From: Ochotona curzoniae
Taxonomy: Eukaryota; Chordata; Mammalia; Lagomorpha; Ochotonidae
Assembly: GCF_017591425.1 (NCBI RefSeq)
Contig: NW_024467104.1
Coordinates: 4,153,001-4,217,000 of the forward strand
Direction: 5' to 3'
Length of the DNA: 64,000 nt
Made by a program: the position numbers and the translations under genes. Of the stretch, positions 22,681-34,089 are shown piece by piece. The notes under the pieces are model-generated. The model had not been told where the DNA came from. It ran no database searches and saw only the letters and a program-made list of their open reading frames with translations. Every line of letters begins with the position of its first letter. Position 1 is the stretch's first letter.

Positions 22681-25600
22681 GTGAGTGCCATTGCCCGGGC
22701 CCTGGCAGAGCAGAAAGAGAGCTACAGGGGATGGCTGCTGGGGAGCCCTGAGGAGGAGGAGGAGAGAGAGGAGGAAGCTCCCAGCCGTCTGCTTCACACT
22801 CAGCCCAGAGCTGAGTGCTGGGGGCTGGGGACAGCAGCCTGCACCTGCCACCCTGTGAGCTGGAGCACGAGGAACCGCGGGGAGGAGCCCAGCCCTGCAT
22901 AGTCAGCTCCATGAGAGATGGCCTCCCATGGGGAATCCTGGCTAGGTCCCTACTCTGCTGACTGGACTCCTTTGGGCAATAGGAAGGGAACTCACGGCAG
23001 CTGGGAGGCCTAGGGCACTGAGGGGCCCACTTAGGGGCAGGCTTGCCTCACCTGTTCATTATCTCCTACCCAGGCCTTCCAGGTTGTTATCGCCCTGTCA
23101 CACCTGTTCTTTGGGGGCTTCCTGGCTGGCACAGTCAAGGGCCTTCACCTGGTGGTGCTGAAGTGCTGGTACCCCTTCTGGGGCGGTGCCTCTGTGAGTA
23201 GCAGCCGGGTAGGAGGGTGGCAGGCCAAGCCTGGGAGGCCTGGCATTCGGAGCCTTGCACAGTGGAGTGGAGGGACCTAAGAGGAGCAAAATTTTCTTTC
23301 TCCAGTCTCTATCCATCTCTGCTTCTGTTCTCTCGTTCACACCAGAAAAGCTGCTTCTCCGGGGACCCCTGTCGCTCCTGAGCCACAGGACAGCCCAGGT
23401 TGTCTGCACCCTCACCTCACTGAACTCATCCATCAGGAGGGGGATGCAGAGCAGTGCAGGCACACACCCAGACACTCTGTTTCCCTCCAAGCTCCCGTGG
23501 TATCCAACCCACCTCACTCCATCCCGCCTCCCTGGAGGAGTTTGCAAATACACCAAGTCCCAGCTGCATTGCACCTCTCGAGCAAGCATGCCGATCCCCC
23601 ACTTCCACCTGAGTCCTCTGCCCCCAAGACCTGCAGCTTGGAGCTGTCACCACACAGTGACAGGACTTTCTGCACAGTAGCACATATCCCTCCCGTGTAC
23701 CCAGGGCTGCTGCACAGTAAATACTCGGTGAACTCTGATCACCAAGGTACACCAGACACCTTAGGACCAGGTGCTAATGTCCTCCCAATGGGCAGAGTGC
23801 AGGAAAGGAAAGAAGCTGGCAGGGAGGAGGGGACCATGCAGCTGGAGTCGTGTGGGTCTGTAGCTAGGGGTGCAGGAAGGAGGGAACCTACCGTGCAGCT
23901 GGAGTCGTGTGTGGGTTTGTAGCTAGGGGTGCGGGAAGGACAGGAGGGCTGTGAGGACAGCTGGTCCTGGGTGTGGAGCCTGCAAGGGGTCACACGTGAG
24001 CTCCTGGTACTAGGGGAATGGGCTTTTCACCCCACCTGCTGTGGGGGGAGGAAGCGGGAAGGCTTGTGGTTTCAAGGCAGACCAGTCTCTCTGCACTGAC
24101 TCTCCAATCCCGCCTGCAGTTTCTCCTTTCAGGGAGCCTGGCGATATGTGTGAAGATTTTTCCTAAATCGTATCTGGTGAGTAAGCATCCAGCCCATTCC
24201 TTCCCATTCCAAGCCCAGGACATCCATGGGGAGTGACTGAGAGGTCATACCCCCAGGATTTGATAGGAACAGATGTGTGACCTTGGGTCAGTAGAGAGTT
24301 GTCACAGCAGAAGGCTGGCTCTGCTTCTGACCCACTCAGCTCTGGCCTCATCTCCTTCCAGCAGCCCTGGTGGTTGTTCTGGATTACAGGTCCCACAGCT
24401 ACTGTCAACCCAGGAGCCCTGCGCTAACTTCCAACATCACAGGGCTGCGAGGCCTTCAGAGCCACCCACAGGCAATGTCCACCGACTTCTCATCCCTGTG
24501 TATCAGGCAGAGGGACCTGTGCCACACGCAGCCCCTTTCTGCCATCACCACCTGCCCCAACATCTTGTCCTCTGCCCCCTGCACACATCTCTTTTATCTT
24601 TTCAAAAATCATTTATTTGAGAAGCAGAGACAGAGAAAGAGCTTTGGTCTGGTCCATTAAGTCACTCCCTGAATGCCCACAACACCTTGAGCTGGGCCAG
24701 ACTGAAGCCACGTCTTGGGTTTGGTTAGAACTCACCCTCGTGAGTGCCAGGACTCAAGTCCTTGCACCATTGCTGTGGCCTCCCTGGTTGCACGTTAGCA
24801 GGCAGCTGGAATCAGGACCAGAGCGTGCACTGAAACCTGGTCCCCAACCACTAAGCCAGATGCCCACCCCTCTTCCTTCTTGAAGTTACTCAAGGCTCAG
24901 CTTATATGTCTTATCTTCTTGCTGGTCTCCCCCCAAGCCACACTGGTTGGCTTCTCTGTTACCACAGCCCTCTGGACTGACCCATCCATATCAGACATTA
25001 AGCTCTGAGTAGGCAGCAGGTGGAAGCCCTGGCCTGGTGGTGCCATGATTGTGCTCCTGGGATGACTGGCTGGGATGAGTGGCAGAGAACAGAAAGGAGT
25101 GTGCGCAGCAGAGGCAGGCGATGCTTGGGCCCCAGGGAGCCTATCAGCCTATCTCTGGGGAAGGGGCTGAACGAGGGACCTTTGGGGTTTCCATGCCCAG
25201 CCAGTCGGTCTACCTGTTGTAGGATGACAAGGAAGGACTGGCTTCAGGGGAGACAATGTGGAATGCTTTCTGGGTTACTAGGGTCTGTGGCCATGCAGGC
25301 GTGGGCTCTCCTGGTTTGGTCCAGGGACTGTGAGAGCTGGGCAGATCCTATCAGTGGCCAGCAGCCCAGCTCCTCAGATGTGTGATGGACCCCAGCCCCC
25401 CAGGACAGGCCGAGTGTTTCTATGCACAGGGGAAGCGCCTGACAGGCCTGGGAGTGGAACCAAGCTCAGGTCTCTCCCCTTGGGACCTTGATTCTGACTT
25501 TACCACTTCTTGTAGAAGGGGCTGTGCCTTTTGGCAAACATCATCAGCTTCCTCTGCGTGCTGGCTGGCCTCCTGGTCATTGTCAAGGACTTGTTCCTGG

Positions 25601-27629
25601 AAAACTCATTTGAGGCGCCAATCTGGAGACCATACCCCAGCTCTACAGTGAGTGACTGGGCCCCTGCCCCACCCCTGACCCAGAGTCCTCTAACTTCTAA
25701 GGAAGGTGCTGCCTTGGGCTTGGTCAAGGGAAGCTTCCAGCTATCAGAACATCTCCTCCAAGGCCAGATGTCAGAGTCCTTGGGGATTTGTCTGTCCTCA
25801 TTCCCCCACCCCCATCACGGATCAGCACCCAGAGAATAGGAGGGGCCTCAAGTCACCTAGTGCAACCCCACATTTGCAGATGGAGTGGGAGGAGCCCAAG
25901 ATGGAGCAACAGGTGGCTACAAGCCAGGATCATGAGCTGGGACGCTGGTTCCCAGCTCAGGCCTCTGTTAGCCATGAGCCTCCCTAGGGAGCCCTGTCTG
26001 CTTCGCCGTCCCCGCTTTATAGGAGTGGACACTGAGGTCCAGAGAGGCTAAGGGAACAAACCAGGGTGCAGTGAGGATCCAAAGCCGATCCGTGAGTCCA
26101 AACCCAGAGCTGCTTTCACTATTACGACTGACGCATAAGAGAGATGAGCTGTCCCCAGGACGGGTGCCTCTAGACCAGGTTCCCAGGTTCCCAGGGTTTG
26201 GACCTCAGAGGTTTGCCATTCCCAATCTCCCAGCCACACATACATGACACACATGCATACACATACACACATATGTGGACATACACACTTCTCCACCAGT
26301 GGCCTTGGTATATGTCACCAGCTGTGTGGTAGTGCTGGGCTGAGCTGTTCCTCCCTTCCACTGTAAAAAACTTTCTGGCTGGGCCAAGGTGTCCCCATCT
26401 GACAAGCAGGGTTGGTTCCGATGGCCACCTTCAGTTCTTCCAGGAATCCTTGAGTTTCTGCAGCCCTCATATATATCAGGCCAAGACTCACCAATGCCCC
26501 CTGTGTGCAAGCATTGAGAGTGAAGCAGTGACTGAGGCAGCCCTGCTCGCCAGAGCCCCAATGCCTGCTGCTCTGCCAGGCCCTCCTGACCAGTGCAAAT
26601 GCCAACAAGGGCTTTCCTGTATCCCCCACCCTCAGGTCCATGCCCAGAGACTGGAACTGGCCTTGCTCTGCTGCACCTTGCTGGAACTCCTCCTGCCGGG
26701 GCCCACAGCCTTCATGGCCCACAGGGAGAACCGCCCGTCTGCAGAGGTGAGACCCTTGCTGGAGTGACAAGCCCTCAAGACCCAGGGACAGGAGAAAGCA
26801 GTGGGCTCCGAAAGCAGGGCTCTCAGGAGGAGGGTATCCCTCGTGCATGTATCCTGAGCATTTACTAAGAGGCGATCCACAGCCCAGGAGGGGAGGAACA
26901 TCATGGGAGACAGAGAACTCAGCTGTCCAGTTCAGAGCCGCTGAAGGGAAAACGCCACAGTGCTCAGACCCACAGCTCCGCAGGCCTAGAGAGACCTGGG
27001 GAGACTGAAAAAGGATCCAGACCTACAGGTAAAGATGCAGCAGGGACTGCCAGTGGAGGGGCAGCAGAAACAGCAATGGGACACTATGTGTGGCCTTGAG
27101 CTGTCCTAGGGTTAGGGGGAGTGCTCCCTCCCCAACTACAGGAACCTTTGTGCCTCCTCAGTGAGAGTATAGTACCCAGGGTAGGCCCTGGAGCTCTGGG
27201 GCAAGGCAACCTTGCCACGGACCAGAGAGGCAGTCATGGCAGCAGGGCCTTGCAGGGAAGGAAACTTTTGACATGTCAGCTACAGGGGACTGGGTTCCTC
27301 ATGGAACTCAGCTGGGTCTCTCCCTGGCTGCCTTCCTAAAACATGGAAGGCTGGAGAAGCTGCTCACAGGCCTGGTAGAAGGAGGTCCCTTCACCGCTCA
27401 GCTTCCATCTTCATGGATCTTGAGGCTCCAAAAATGACCCAGTGGGCACAGGCTTTGGGCCACCCATCACCCACGTGTGTGGGTTGTCAGCACGGGGATT
27501 CCTCTTTTGCAGGTGCATGAGTCTTCTCTTGTTCCTGACACACAATTCCAGGTTCCAACACTGGGGCCTCCACCCAGCTATGAGGAAGTGACTCAAGGCC
27601 ACGGACCTAAGGAGCAAACTCAGAGGTGA
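22504..27629 (+). CDS. MS4A10: MS4A10, membrane-spanning 4-domains A10 (six coding exons, 237 aa)
   Basis: Coding exons are 22504-22680, 23074-23193, 24120-24176, 25516-25647, 26636-26746 and 27513-27629, all phase 0 with GT/AG introns. The product has a cytoplasmic N-terminus (1-59, with [14 protein letters not shown]), membrane segments at about 60-81, 92-115, 120-142 and 167-190, and a short tail with PPPSYEEV (218-225). Identity comes from strong agreement with human MS4A10 as I remember it: HLVVLKxWYPFWGxAS, ISxxCVLxGLxVIxKDLFLE and [15 protein letters not shown]. The human protein is about 267 residues; here TGA at 27627 follows KEQTQR, about 30 residues early. The short form could be a lineage-specific truncation. 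MS4A10 is a poorly characterised four-pass membrane protein, reported mainly from intestine. Confidence 0.95.
23074..23193 (+). CDS. MS4A10: MS4A10 coding exon 2 (residues 60-99)
   Basis: It encodes [19 protein letters not shown] (segment 1), then [18 protein letters not shown]. Acceptor TCCTACCCAG; donor GTGAGT. Confidence 0.95.
23837..23945. repeat. Two-copy 57-bp tandem duplication in MS4A10 intron 2
   Basis: TGCAGCTGGAGTCGTGTG starts at 23837 and recurs at 23894, each followed by GTAGCTAGGGGTGC and GGAAGGA. The copies differ by only a few bases, so this is a fairly recent duplication. Confidence 0.85.
24120..24176 (+). CDS. MS4A10: MS4A10 coding exon 3 (residues 100-118)
   Basis: A 57-nt exon encoding [19 protein letters not shown], with acceptor CGCCTGCAG and donor GTGAGT. 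It corresponds exactly to MS4A15 exon 3. Confidence 0.95.
24600..24875 (-). mobile_element. C-type SINE in MS4A10 intron 3
   Basis: The reverse complement contains CCTGGTTTCAGTGCACGCTC, CCAGCTGCCTGCTAACGTGC, then GGAGTGACTTAATGGACC and a tail near TTTTCAAAAATC. It is diverged. Confidence 0.6.
25516..25647 (+). CDS. MS4A10: MS4A10 coding exon 4 (residues 119-162)
   Basis: It encodes [20 protein letters not shown], then [17 protein letters not shown] and RPYPSST: membrane segment 3 and the larger extracellular loop. Donor GTGAGT at 25648. Confidence 0.95.
26010..26125 (+). repeat. MIR SINE (ancient)
   Basis: Pieces in MIR order: GCTTTATAGGAGTGGACACTGAGGTCCAGAGAGGCTAAGGGAAC, then GAGGATCCAAAGCCGATCC and CCAAACCCAGAGCTGC. 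Confidence 0.6.
26636..26746 (+). CDS. MS4A10: MS4A10 coding exon 5 (residues 163-199)
   Basis: It encodes [20 protein letters not shown] (segment 4) and [17 protein letters not shown]. Acceptor CCCACCCTCAG; donor GTGAGA. Confidence 0.95.
27513..27629 (+). CDS. MS4A10: MS4A10 last coding exon (residues 200-237 and stop)
   Basis: It encodes [38 protein letters not shown] and TGA. Acceptor CCTCTTTTGCAG. The human-type extension after QR is absent, and the sequence after the stop does not obviously restore it. Confidence 0.92.
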   Translation: MHESSLVPDTQFQVPTLGPPPSYEEVTQGHGPKEQTQR

Positions 27630-28420
27630 AGAGTCTGGACCAGGATTCCCCAAACCCTCAGAATGCTCCCACAGCCCCATCTGCCTGGACAGATAAACTG
27701 TGGGAGCCAGAAAGGGGACACAGTGCTGTTGGTGGAACTGTCTATCCCAGGAATGCTGCTGGTCCAAGTAGGGATAGGGGCACCCCAGCACCTGGCTTGG
27801 CCAGAGAGCTTGGCTGAACTTGGAGGTGACTCACCCCCAATCTCCCTCCCTCCCTTCCTGTCCTAGAGCAGGACCTAGGCCAGCCCCCACACACCCACTG
27901 CACACCCTCCTGCCTCCCGTCCTCAGTGGAAGCCAGAGGAGCAGGTCCTTGGAGCTGAGGCAGGCTTGGCCTTCTCTGGCCTCACTCTACATACAGGTCT
28001 GAGACAGGGACATGCTTGTGCATCTGAGTACCTGGATTTGAGGTGGGGGCAGCAGGGCTGTTGAGCAACACTCACCAGCAGCAGGTCCCCTTGCCTCCCT
28101 GGGCTTCTGTTTCACCATCTGTAAAATTAGGGGAATGATCTGAAAGTGGACCTGGGGCCTCCCTGAGTGGTAGCTGAAATCTGCCCTCTAATTCCAGGTC
28201 CTGGCTGTGACAGCTGGCTGTGGTTGTCAGAAAAGCTTGGTCTCTCTGGGCCCGGTGATGGCAGTAAGGTGAGGCCAGCCGCCCTCCCCGACTTGTGGCC
28301 TCCTGCCGCTGTTCGTCAGTGGGTGCTGTTTCATTCTTTGTTTCCTTACATGGGTTGTTTCTGCTGAGACTATTTTCAAGGGGCCCTTTGCAACAAATGG
28401 AAAATCAGCATCATTCTGTA

Positions 28421-28426
28421 AATAAA
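28421..28426 (+). terminator. Candidate MS4A10 polyadenylation signal
   Basis: First AATAAA after the MS4A10 stop, about 790 bp downstream. No decisive GT-rich element was seen. Confidence 0.35.
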
Positions 28427-28737
28427 AATGAACCCCAGAGTTCCAGAAAACAGCAAAAATAAAATCTGAGTCTCCAGGCCATTTCCATGACCTGTTGCTT
28501 CTCCTCACACTCACTCTGCTCCAGCCACCCCAACTTCCTGGAGGCTCCCCCAAAGACTGCAGCCCGGCTGGCCACTGAGCCAGCACCCTCACCTCTCCTC
28601 CACCGAGTACCCACAGACCCCAACTCTGGACCAAGATCACTACCACTTAATTCTCCCGTCAGTCCCCATTTTACATGTGCTCACAAGAGTTTTACTTTGT
28701 TTTACTTATTACACAGGTAAATAAAGAAAGAACACAC

Positions 28738-28870
28738 AGAGGCAGGCACATGGGCTCAGCAGGCTAATCCTCTACCTTCAAGCGCCAGCATCCCATTTGG
28801 GTGGCCCAGTCGTGCCCAGCTGCTCTGCTTCCAATCCACTGCCGTTAGGAGGCAGGTGCACCAGAGGCTC
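28738..28870 (+). mobile_element. C-type SINE, left half only
   Basis: CACATGGGCTCAGCAGGCTAATCCTC, GCGCCAGCATCCCATTTGGG and AGCTGCTCTGCTTCCAATCC match the tRNA-derived head. The right half is missing. Confidence 0.6.
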
Positions 28871-29929
28871 CCACCAGGATCTATGCTGCTGGTCGGCCTG
28901 GGAGCTCAGGGGCATCCTGTAACTGACACAGGCCACTCACACCCAGCTAAGGGTTGCACCTCTGTTCAGGGGTGTAGGTACCTGAGGAACAAACTTCTCT
29001 CCCCTAACGAATCCCCACAGCAGAGGGCTGCCTCCCACGCTGTGTGCCCTGGCTCTGAATCCCCCTGGGGCTCAGAGTTCTCCAAATGCTCCTTGTTGCT
29101 TTGTCACTCCCTTGCTGCCACTCGTGCCGCGGAGCTCAGGCTGCCATCCCTGGCTTGCCCTTCTCCACCCCATCTGCACTTCGGATCTGTTGGAATCTTC
29201 TCTAGGTTGCAGCTGGGTTTGGAGCAGATTGTGAAATAGAGTCGGAGGTGCTTGAGACCAGCAGTGGGAGGCTGGCAGACAAGGACAAGTGAAAACCCCT
29301 CAGGGGATCAAAGGGCCTGAAGCAGAGCAGCCCAGCTGGGCTGCCTAGAGGCAGCAGTGCAAACTCCAGCTCTGCAAACTTCTGTGACCGCTGCTCAGCT
29401 CCTGCCCCTCTCTGGGCCCCTAGTTCCTCAATTTGTAAAATAGAAGGTTGGGCTAGACTGACAGTTTCCACCAACCAAGGTAAACACGGCACCAGGTTCA
29501 ACTTCACATTATTTAAAATCCTGTCCAGGAAAGACCGCCACAGCAGCCTTCCTTTGAAAAGGGCCTGGCTTATGCAGTTAAATAACATGCTGCTAAATGA
29601 CCAAAGTGCGCTGAAGAAATGAAAATCAAAAACCTTCTTGAAGCAAGCAACGCTACTGTATGACCTATGAGTCAGTGCCAGGCATGCAGAGCAGAACCTC
29701 CGCTTCATCGGCCAATTTGGGCTGATGAACAAAGGGTGCAGCCCACCCACAGCTGCCTAAAAAGCAGATGGCACCATCTTTACTTGGGCAGCCAATGCGC
29801 CCATCAGGCACCGGGCTTTGCCCTCTGGCTGCCCACCGATGAGCTCTGGAGACTTGGGGGTGATGAATTATTGCCTAGGGACATCCATGGACTTGGACAC
29901 CGTACATGTAAGTGAGAAATGAATCCTGA

Positions 29930-32880
29930 GGGACACCTATCAACAGAGCCACTGTACTGGCTGTTAAGTGAGGGGACTGAGACCTGGTGGAATGGAGGGG
30001 AGAGACTGGAAGATCTGTATGGGTTAGACTGATTCACCAGCCCACATGGGAGTCCTGAGATGGGCTTGTTAGCGCGGAGCATCACTGACCACCACATACG
30101 AGACCACACAAAAGCTATGGCTGGGGGCCTGTCTAGTAGAGCTAGATTCCAGCACCTGGTTGAGGAGTTGAATCAGGGGACAGGTCACATTAGGCAGGGC
30201 CATGACACTACTAGCATGTGAGATAACCAGGTCCAGGGGTAGATTCTGTGGGGAATATGTGAGCCAAACCCTGTGGAAAAACAAGTCCTGCTGATTAGCT
30301 CAAGAGTTGGGGTGGTGATGGGCTGAGCTGGATGTGACCATGGAACCTGTCATCACTCACAGATAAAAGGACTGACAACAGTCTGGGCAGGTCCAGGCTG
30401 CAGCACCGACATGTGCATCCTAAAACAGGGTCTGGGATGAGCCAGCCTGCAACATCTACCAGCTCATACAAAGGCCAAAATGGAAGGTCAGGCAATGCCG
30501 GGTAAGGGCCTAGCACCTGTTGGAGCATGTGAGATCTGGGTCTGGGAATGGGCTGAGTGGAAGAACCTGGGAAACTCCCCCTACTGGGCATAGCTCCCTC
30601 CAGTGAGCACGTATTCCAGACCTAGGGGTCAGGCAAGCTGGGCAAGGTAAGAAGTGTGTGGGTTGGCTTTGGAAGGGGGTGGTCCAGGCAAGGCTCAGCA
30701 GACCTTAGCCCACTGGCAAGTGCAGAAACCAGGCTGGAGTACAGGTTATGCCAGGCTAGGGTATCACAACTACTGGTTCACAGGAGCTGGGAATGGCAGC
30801 AGACTGCACAGGGCCAGGTTACAGCACCCACCAGCATGAGTTGGGACTGGGGGGCAGCTAGGTCAGGCCAGCTTGCAACATCCAAAGACAAAAGCTAAGA
30901 CAGATGAGGGGCTATGCCAGGCTGGTTCAGAGCAACCACTGACATGTGCGAGATCTGTGGATGGGAGCAGGCCTAGATGGGCAGCACAGGGGACACACTG
31001 GCCATGATTGTGATCCCCATTGGAAACTGTGAGGGCCAAAGTGGGTGCTGCAGTCTGATCTGGATATAGCTGCAGAATCCCTCCGCATGTGTGTGGACTG
31101 GGTCTGTGATGTGCCATACTGGGCTAGCAACCAGCGCCCACTGGTGCTCGTGAGAAACAGGGTAGGTATAGGACAGGTTAAGTCATGTCTCTGCTCCCAC
31201 TCAGCTGTGTGTGACCTATGTCTGGGTGTGGATCAGGCTTGGCTGGGCTGTTGCACCCAACAACAAGAACCTGAATGGGTGAGGGCCAGTGAGGAAAGGC
31301 CACTGTTCCTGCTAGGACAGGAGGTGGACTAAGTAAGGCTGGCCCATGGACCCACTGGTGTACGTGAGATCTGGCACTGGGAGAGATCCTGATGGAAGAA
31401 CTTGGGAAACTCCTCTGTTGGGAAACTCCCAGCAGGTGAGTGCAAGAACCAAGACGGGAAGCAGTCCAGACCAGGCCAAAATACAATATCCACTGGCATA
31501 CATTTGGTGCAGGTCAGGGGCAGGCCAGTCTGGGTAAGTCCATATCACCAACTGGCGAATCTGAGTGTCAGAATGAAGTATGGGTCAGGCTGAGTCAGGA
31601 CGCAATACCAGCCAGTCCACATGAGGGCTTGGCCTGGGGGCCGGCAGGACTGGGCTAGGCTCTAGCCCCAACCAGCAAGAGTTGGAATTGGGGGTAAACC
31701 TGGCCTGACCAGGCTGCAGCACCCACTGGCAAATGCCAAGGTGAGGCAGGCTGTGCTTGACTGGGCCACAACACCCAACCAGCACGTGTGAAACACGAGG
31801 GGGTGATGGGAATGGCCCCAGTGAGGGGGCTGCGAGGGCCCCCCTGCTGGGCCACCACTCCCACTGGTAAGTAAGCATGAGAGAGGGGGCAGACCAGGCC
31901 AGTCAGGGCCATAACATCTGATGGCCTACACATGAGCTGGATCTGGGGAAATCCAAGCTGGGATGACTGTACCTTTTGGTACATGCGTAAGCCAGTGTGG
32001 GTGTGGATTGATTGGGCTTTGCCAGAGCATCAGCTGGCAGATGCTGGCACGGGGCCAAATTGTGTCAGGCACAGACATTGCTTAGACAGTTGGTGGCACC
32101 CACTGGCACCAGTGTGGATTGGATATTGGGGCTGGTTGGGACTAATTGGTTTCAATGCGCATCAGCATGTATGAGAACTGAATGGGGTGTGGGACAGATG
32201 GGACCAGTCTGCTGTAAATACTGGCAAGCACAGGGACCAAGGCAGGGACAGGCCTGGTGGGAGGTTTTATGGGTCGCTCCAACTAGACTGCAGCTCCCAC
32301 TGGTTTACCTGAAGGCTGAGTATGTGGCTGGCAGAATCAGGCTGGGCTCCAACATCCGTTGGATTCGTAAAACATGGGGCTGGAGACAGAACTGACCCAG
32401 CAATTGTAACTACCAGTCTTTGCATAGGCTGATTTGGATGACAGACTGTGCCGGACCCTGTATTGGCAAATACATAGAAGAATCCGATCTGGGATGGCCT
32501 CAGATGAGGTTTCTTTGGTGATTCCCTACCTACTGAACCGCTGGACTCAGAACCCTAACCATGGAGAGAATTGCAGGTTCCATGGTCTGAACGTGGAGTA
32601 CATGTGTCAGAGCTGGGCCTCCTCAGTTGCTCAGACGGAGCAAAGGACAGAATATCCAAATGTACATGGAGGCTATGGCACTACATCAGAACCTCTAGAA
32701 GATACCTGGCACCACGACAGAGGACAGAGGACAGCACAAAACAATCAACTACCCAGCCAATCGTTGGCAGTGAAGATCTGAGCAGACAGATCAAAGGGGA
32801 CTAAAACAGCCAGGGGATTCGAGAGAGATTTCACTGTGATTGGAGTGGTGGGATCACCAGCAATTCAGGACTATCAAAAC
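29930..32880 (+). repeat. Unclassified GC-rich interspersed repeat, copy 1
   Basis: About 2.5 kb of degenerate short units, each with a CACCCACTGGCANNTGTGAGATCTGGGTCTGGG-like phrase at irregular spacings of roughly 50-110 bp. A phrase GGAAGAACCTGGGAAACTCC recurs at about 30560 and 31393, suggesting a higher-order period near 0.83 kb. Unit-free sequence follows at 32430-32880. The last third is matched in reverse by copy 2 and related to copy 3. No open frame is maintained. It could be the promoter or 5' UTR region of a lagomorph L1, or an LTR; I cannot decide. Confidence 0.6.
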
Positions 32881-32921
32881 CTCTTGAGAAATTCATGGTG
32901 TTGTAAATTTCTATTTTTCTT

Positions 32922-32936
32922 CCTGTTGTTGATTTT
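32922..32936 (+). repeat. Target-site duplication, left copy
   Basis: CCTGTTGTTGATTTT is repeated exactly at 33263-33277 around a minus-strand SINE. Confidence 0.9.
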
Positions 32937-33262
32937 TTTAAACATTTATTTTTATTATTTTTTTATTGGAAAGGCGGATATACAGAGAGGAGAGACAGAG
33001 AGGAAGATCTTCCGTCCGATGATTCACTCCCCAAGTGAGCGCAACGGCCAATACTATGCCAATCCAAAGCCAGGAGCCTCTTCCGGGTCTGCCACGCGGG
33101 TGCAGGGTCCCAAAGCTTTGGGCCGTCCTCGACTGCTTTCCCAGCCCACAGGCAGGGAGCTGGAAGGGAAGCAGGGCTGCCGGGATTAGAACCAGCGCCC
33201 ATATGGGATCCCAGGCGTGCAAGGCGAGGACCTTTAACCACTTGCGCCACCGCGCCAGGCCC
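32937..33262 (-). mobile_element. Young full-length C-type SINE inserted in an L1 3' UTR
   Basis: Reverse-complement head GGGCCTGGCGCGGTGGCGCAAG, all internal blocks present, and a T-rich (A-tail) end at 32937-32965. It is flanked by a perfect 15-bp target duplication. Near-consensus sequence implies a recent insertion. Removing it rejoins an L1-like segment that has a second copy at about 33940-34085. Confidence 0.95.
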
Positions 33263-33277
33263 CCTGTTGTTGATTTT
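33263..33277 (+). repeat. Target-site duplication, right copy
   Basis: Exact match to 32922-32936. Confidence 0.9.
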
Positions 33278-33620
33278 GTATTATGGCTTTTCATTTAAGA
33301 GGGATGTTTGGTGAGTGTGTGATGGAGACTATCATGTCCAGATGTGAGGATGCAGTGCAGTGAGCATCTCTACTTCCAGATCAAAGATGGACTACTAATG
33401 AAATTATTAGCTGTATCTTGACAATAGGAGGCTGGACTCTCTGCCATTGTCCATGCCTGCAATGATGGACATGTGACTGTTTATGAAGAACTATGCTATA
33501 GTAATAATATAGAGGAATTCAGTAGTGGGGAGAGGACTTGGGAAGAGGGGAGGGGAAATCCCAGGACCTATGGAACTGTATCATAGAATGATAATAATAA
33601 TTTAAAAAGAAGTAAAAATA
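33278..33620 (+). mobile_element. L1 3' UTR fragment (plus strand)
   Basis: TATGGCTTTTCATTTAAG opens a stretch that ends GGGAAATCCCAGGACCTATGGAACTGTATCATAGAATG and an A-rich tail near 33585-33620. This resembles the 3' terminus of lagomorph L1 as I remember it. It continues, across the inserted SINE, from about 32890. Confidence 0.5.
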
Positions 33621-33729
33621 ACGTTTTTTTAAAGAAAAAACTATTTTGAAGAAACAAAAATAAAAACAAAAATATCAAAACCCATGAGATATAGCAAAAA
33701 CAGTATTGAGAAGACTATTAATCTTGTAT

Positions 33730-33938
33730 TTTGCAAGGGTGTTCCCTTACATCAGAGAGAACATGTGAAATTCGTCCTTTTGGGATTGACTTATTTCACT
33801 GAGCATAATGGTCTTCTATTGAAACCATTTTGTCGCAAATGGTAGAATTTTGTTCTTTTCAATGGCTGGGTAGTATTCCATGAAGTTGATGTACCACAGT
33901 TTCTTTAGCCACTCCTCTTTGACAGACATCTAAGTTGT
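33730..33938 (-). mobile_element. L1 ORF2 3'-end fragment (minus strand)
   Basis: The reverse complement contains GGAATACTACCCAGCCATTG, AAAAGAACAAAATTCTACC, and a CATTATGCTCAGTGAAATAAG segment. This is the universal mammalian L1 signature near the end of ORF2. No open frame is kept. Confidence 0.75.
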
Positions 33939-34088
33939 AAATTTTCTATTTTTCTTCCTATTGTTGATTTTGTTTTGTGGCTTTTCATTTAAGGAGATGT
34001 ATAGTAACTGTGTAATAGAAACTATCCTATCCAGATGTGAAGATACAATGCAGGATGCATCCCTACTTACCAATGAAACTCTTAAATA
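33939..34088 (+). mobile_element. L1 3' UTR fragment, second copy
   Basis: GTTGTAAATTTTCTATTTTTCTTCC through CATCCCTACTTACC repeats the sequence that the 32937-33262 SINE interrupts (about 32900-33375 with the SINE removed). It sits head-on against the antisense ORF2 fragment, like a 5'-inverted L1 insertion. Confidence 0.55.
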
Positions 34089-34089
34089 T

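Larger units (their letters stand above)
27630..29929. other. MS4A10 3' UTR and downstream intergenic DNA
   Basis: AATAAA occurs at 28421-28426 and 28720-28725; the first is a plausible MS4A10 poly(A) signal. A partial C-type SINE lies at 28738-28870. No further exon was recognised. Confidence 0.5.

Noticed and set aside
22681..22902. Read-through of MS4A10 exon 1
   Set aside because: Homology requires splicing at GTGAGT (22681) to [10 protein letters not shown]. The read-through is Glu-rich intronic sequence.
29930..32880. CRISPR-like or satellite array
   Set aside because: Units are degenerate and irregularly spaced with no constant repeat plus unique spacer pattern, and the genome is mammalian.
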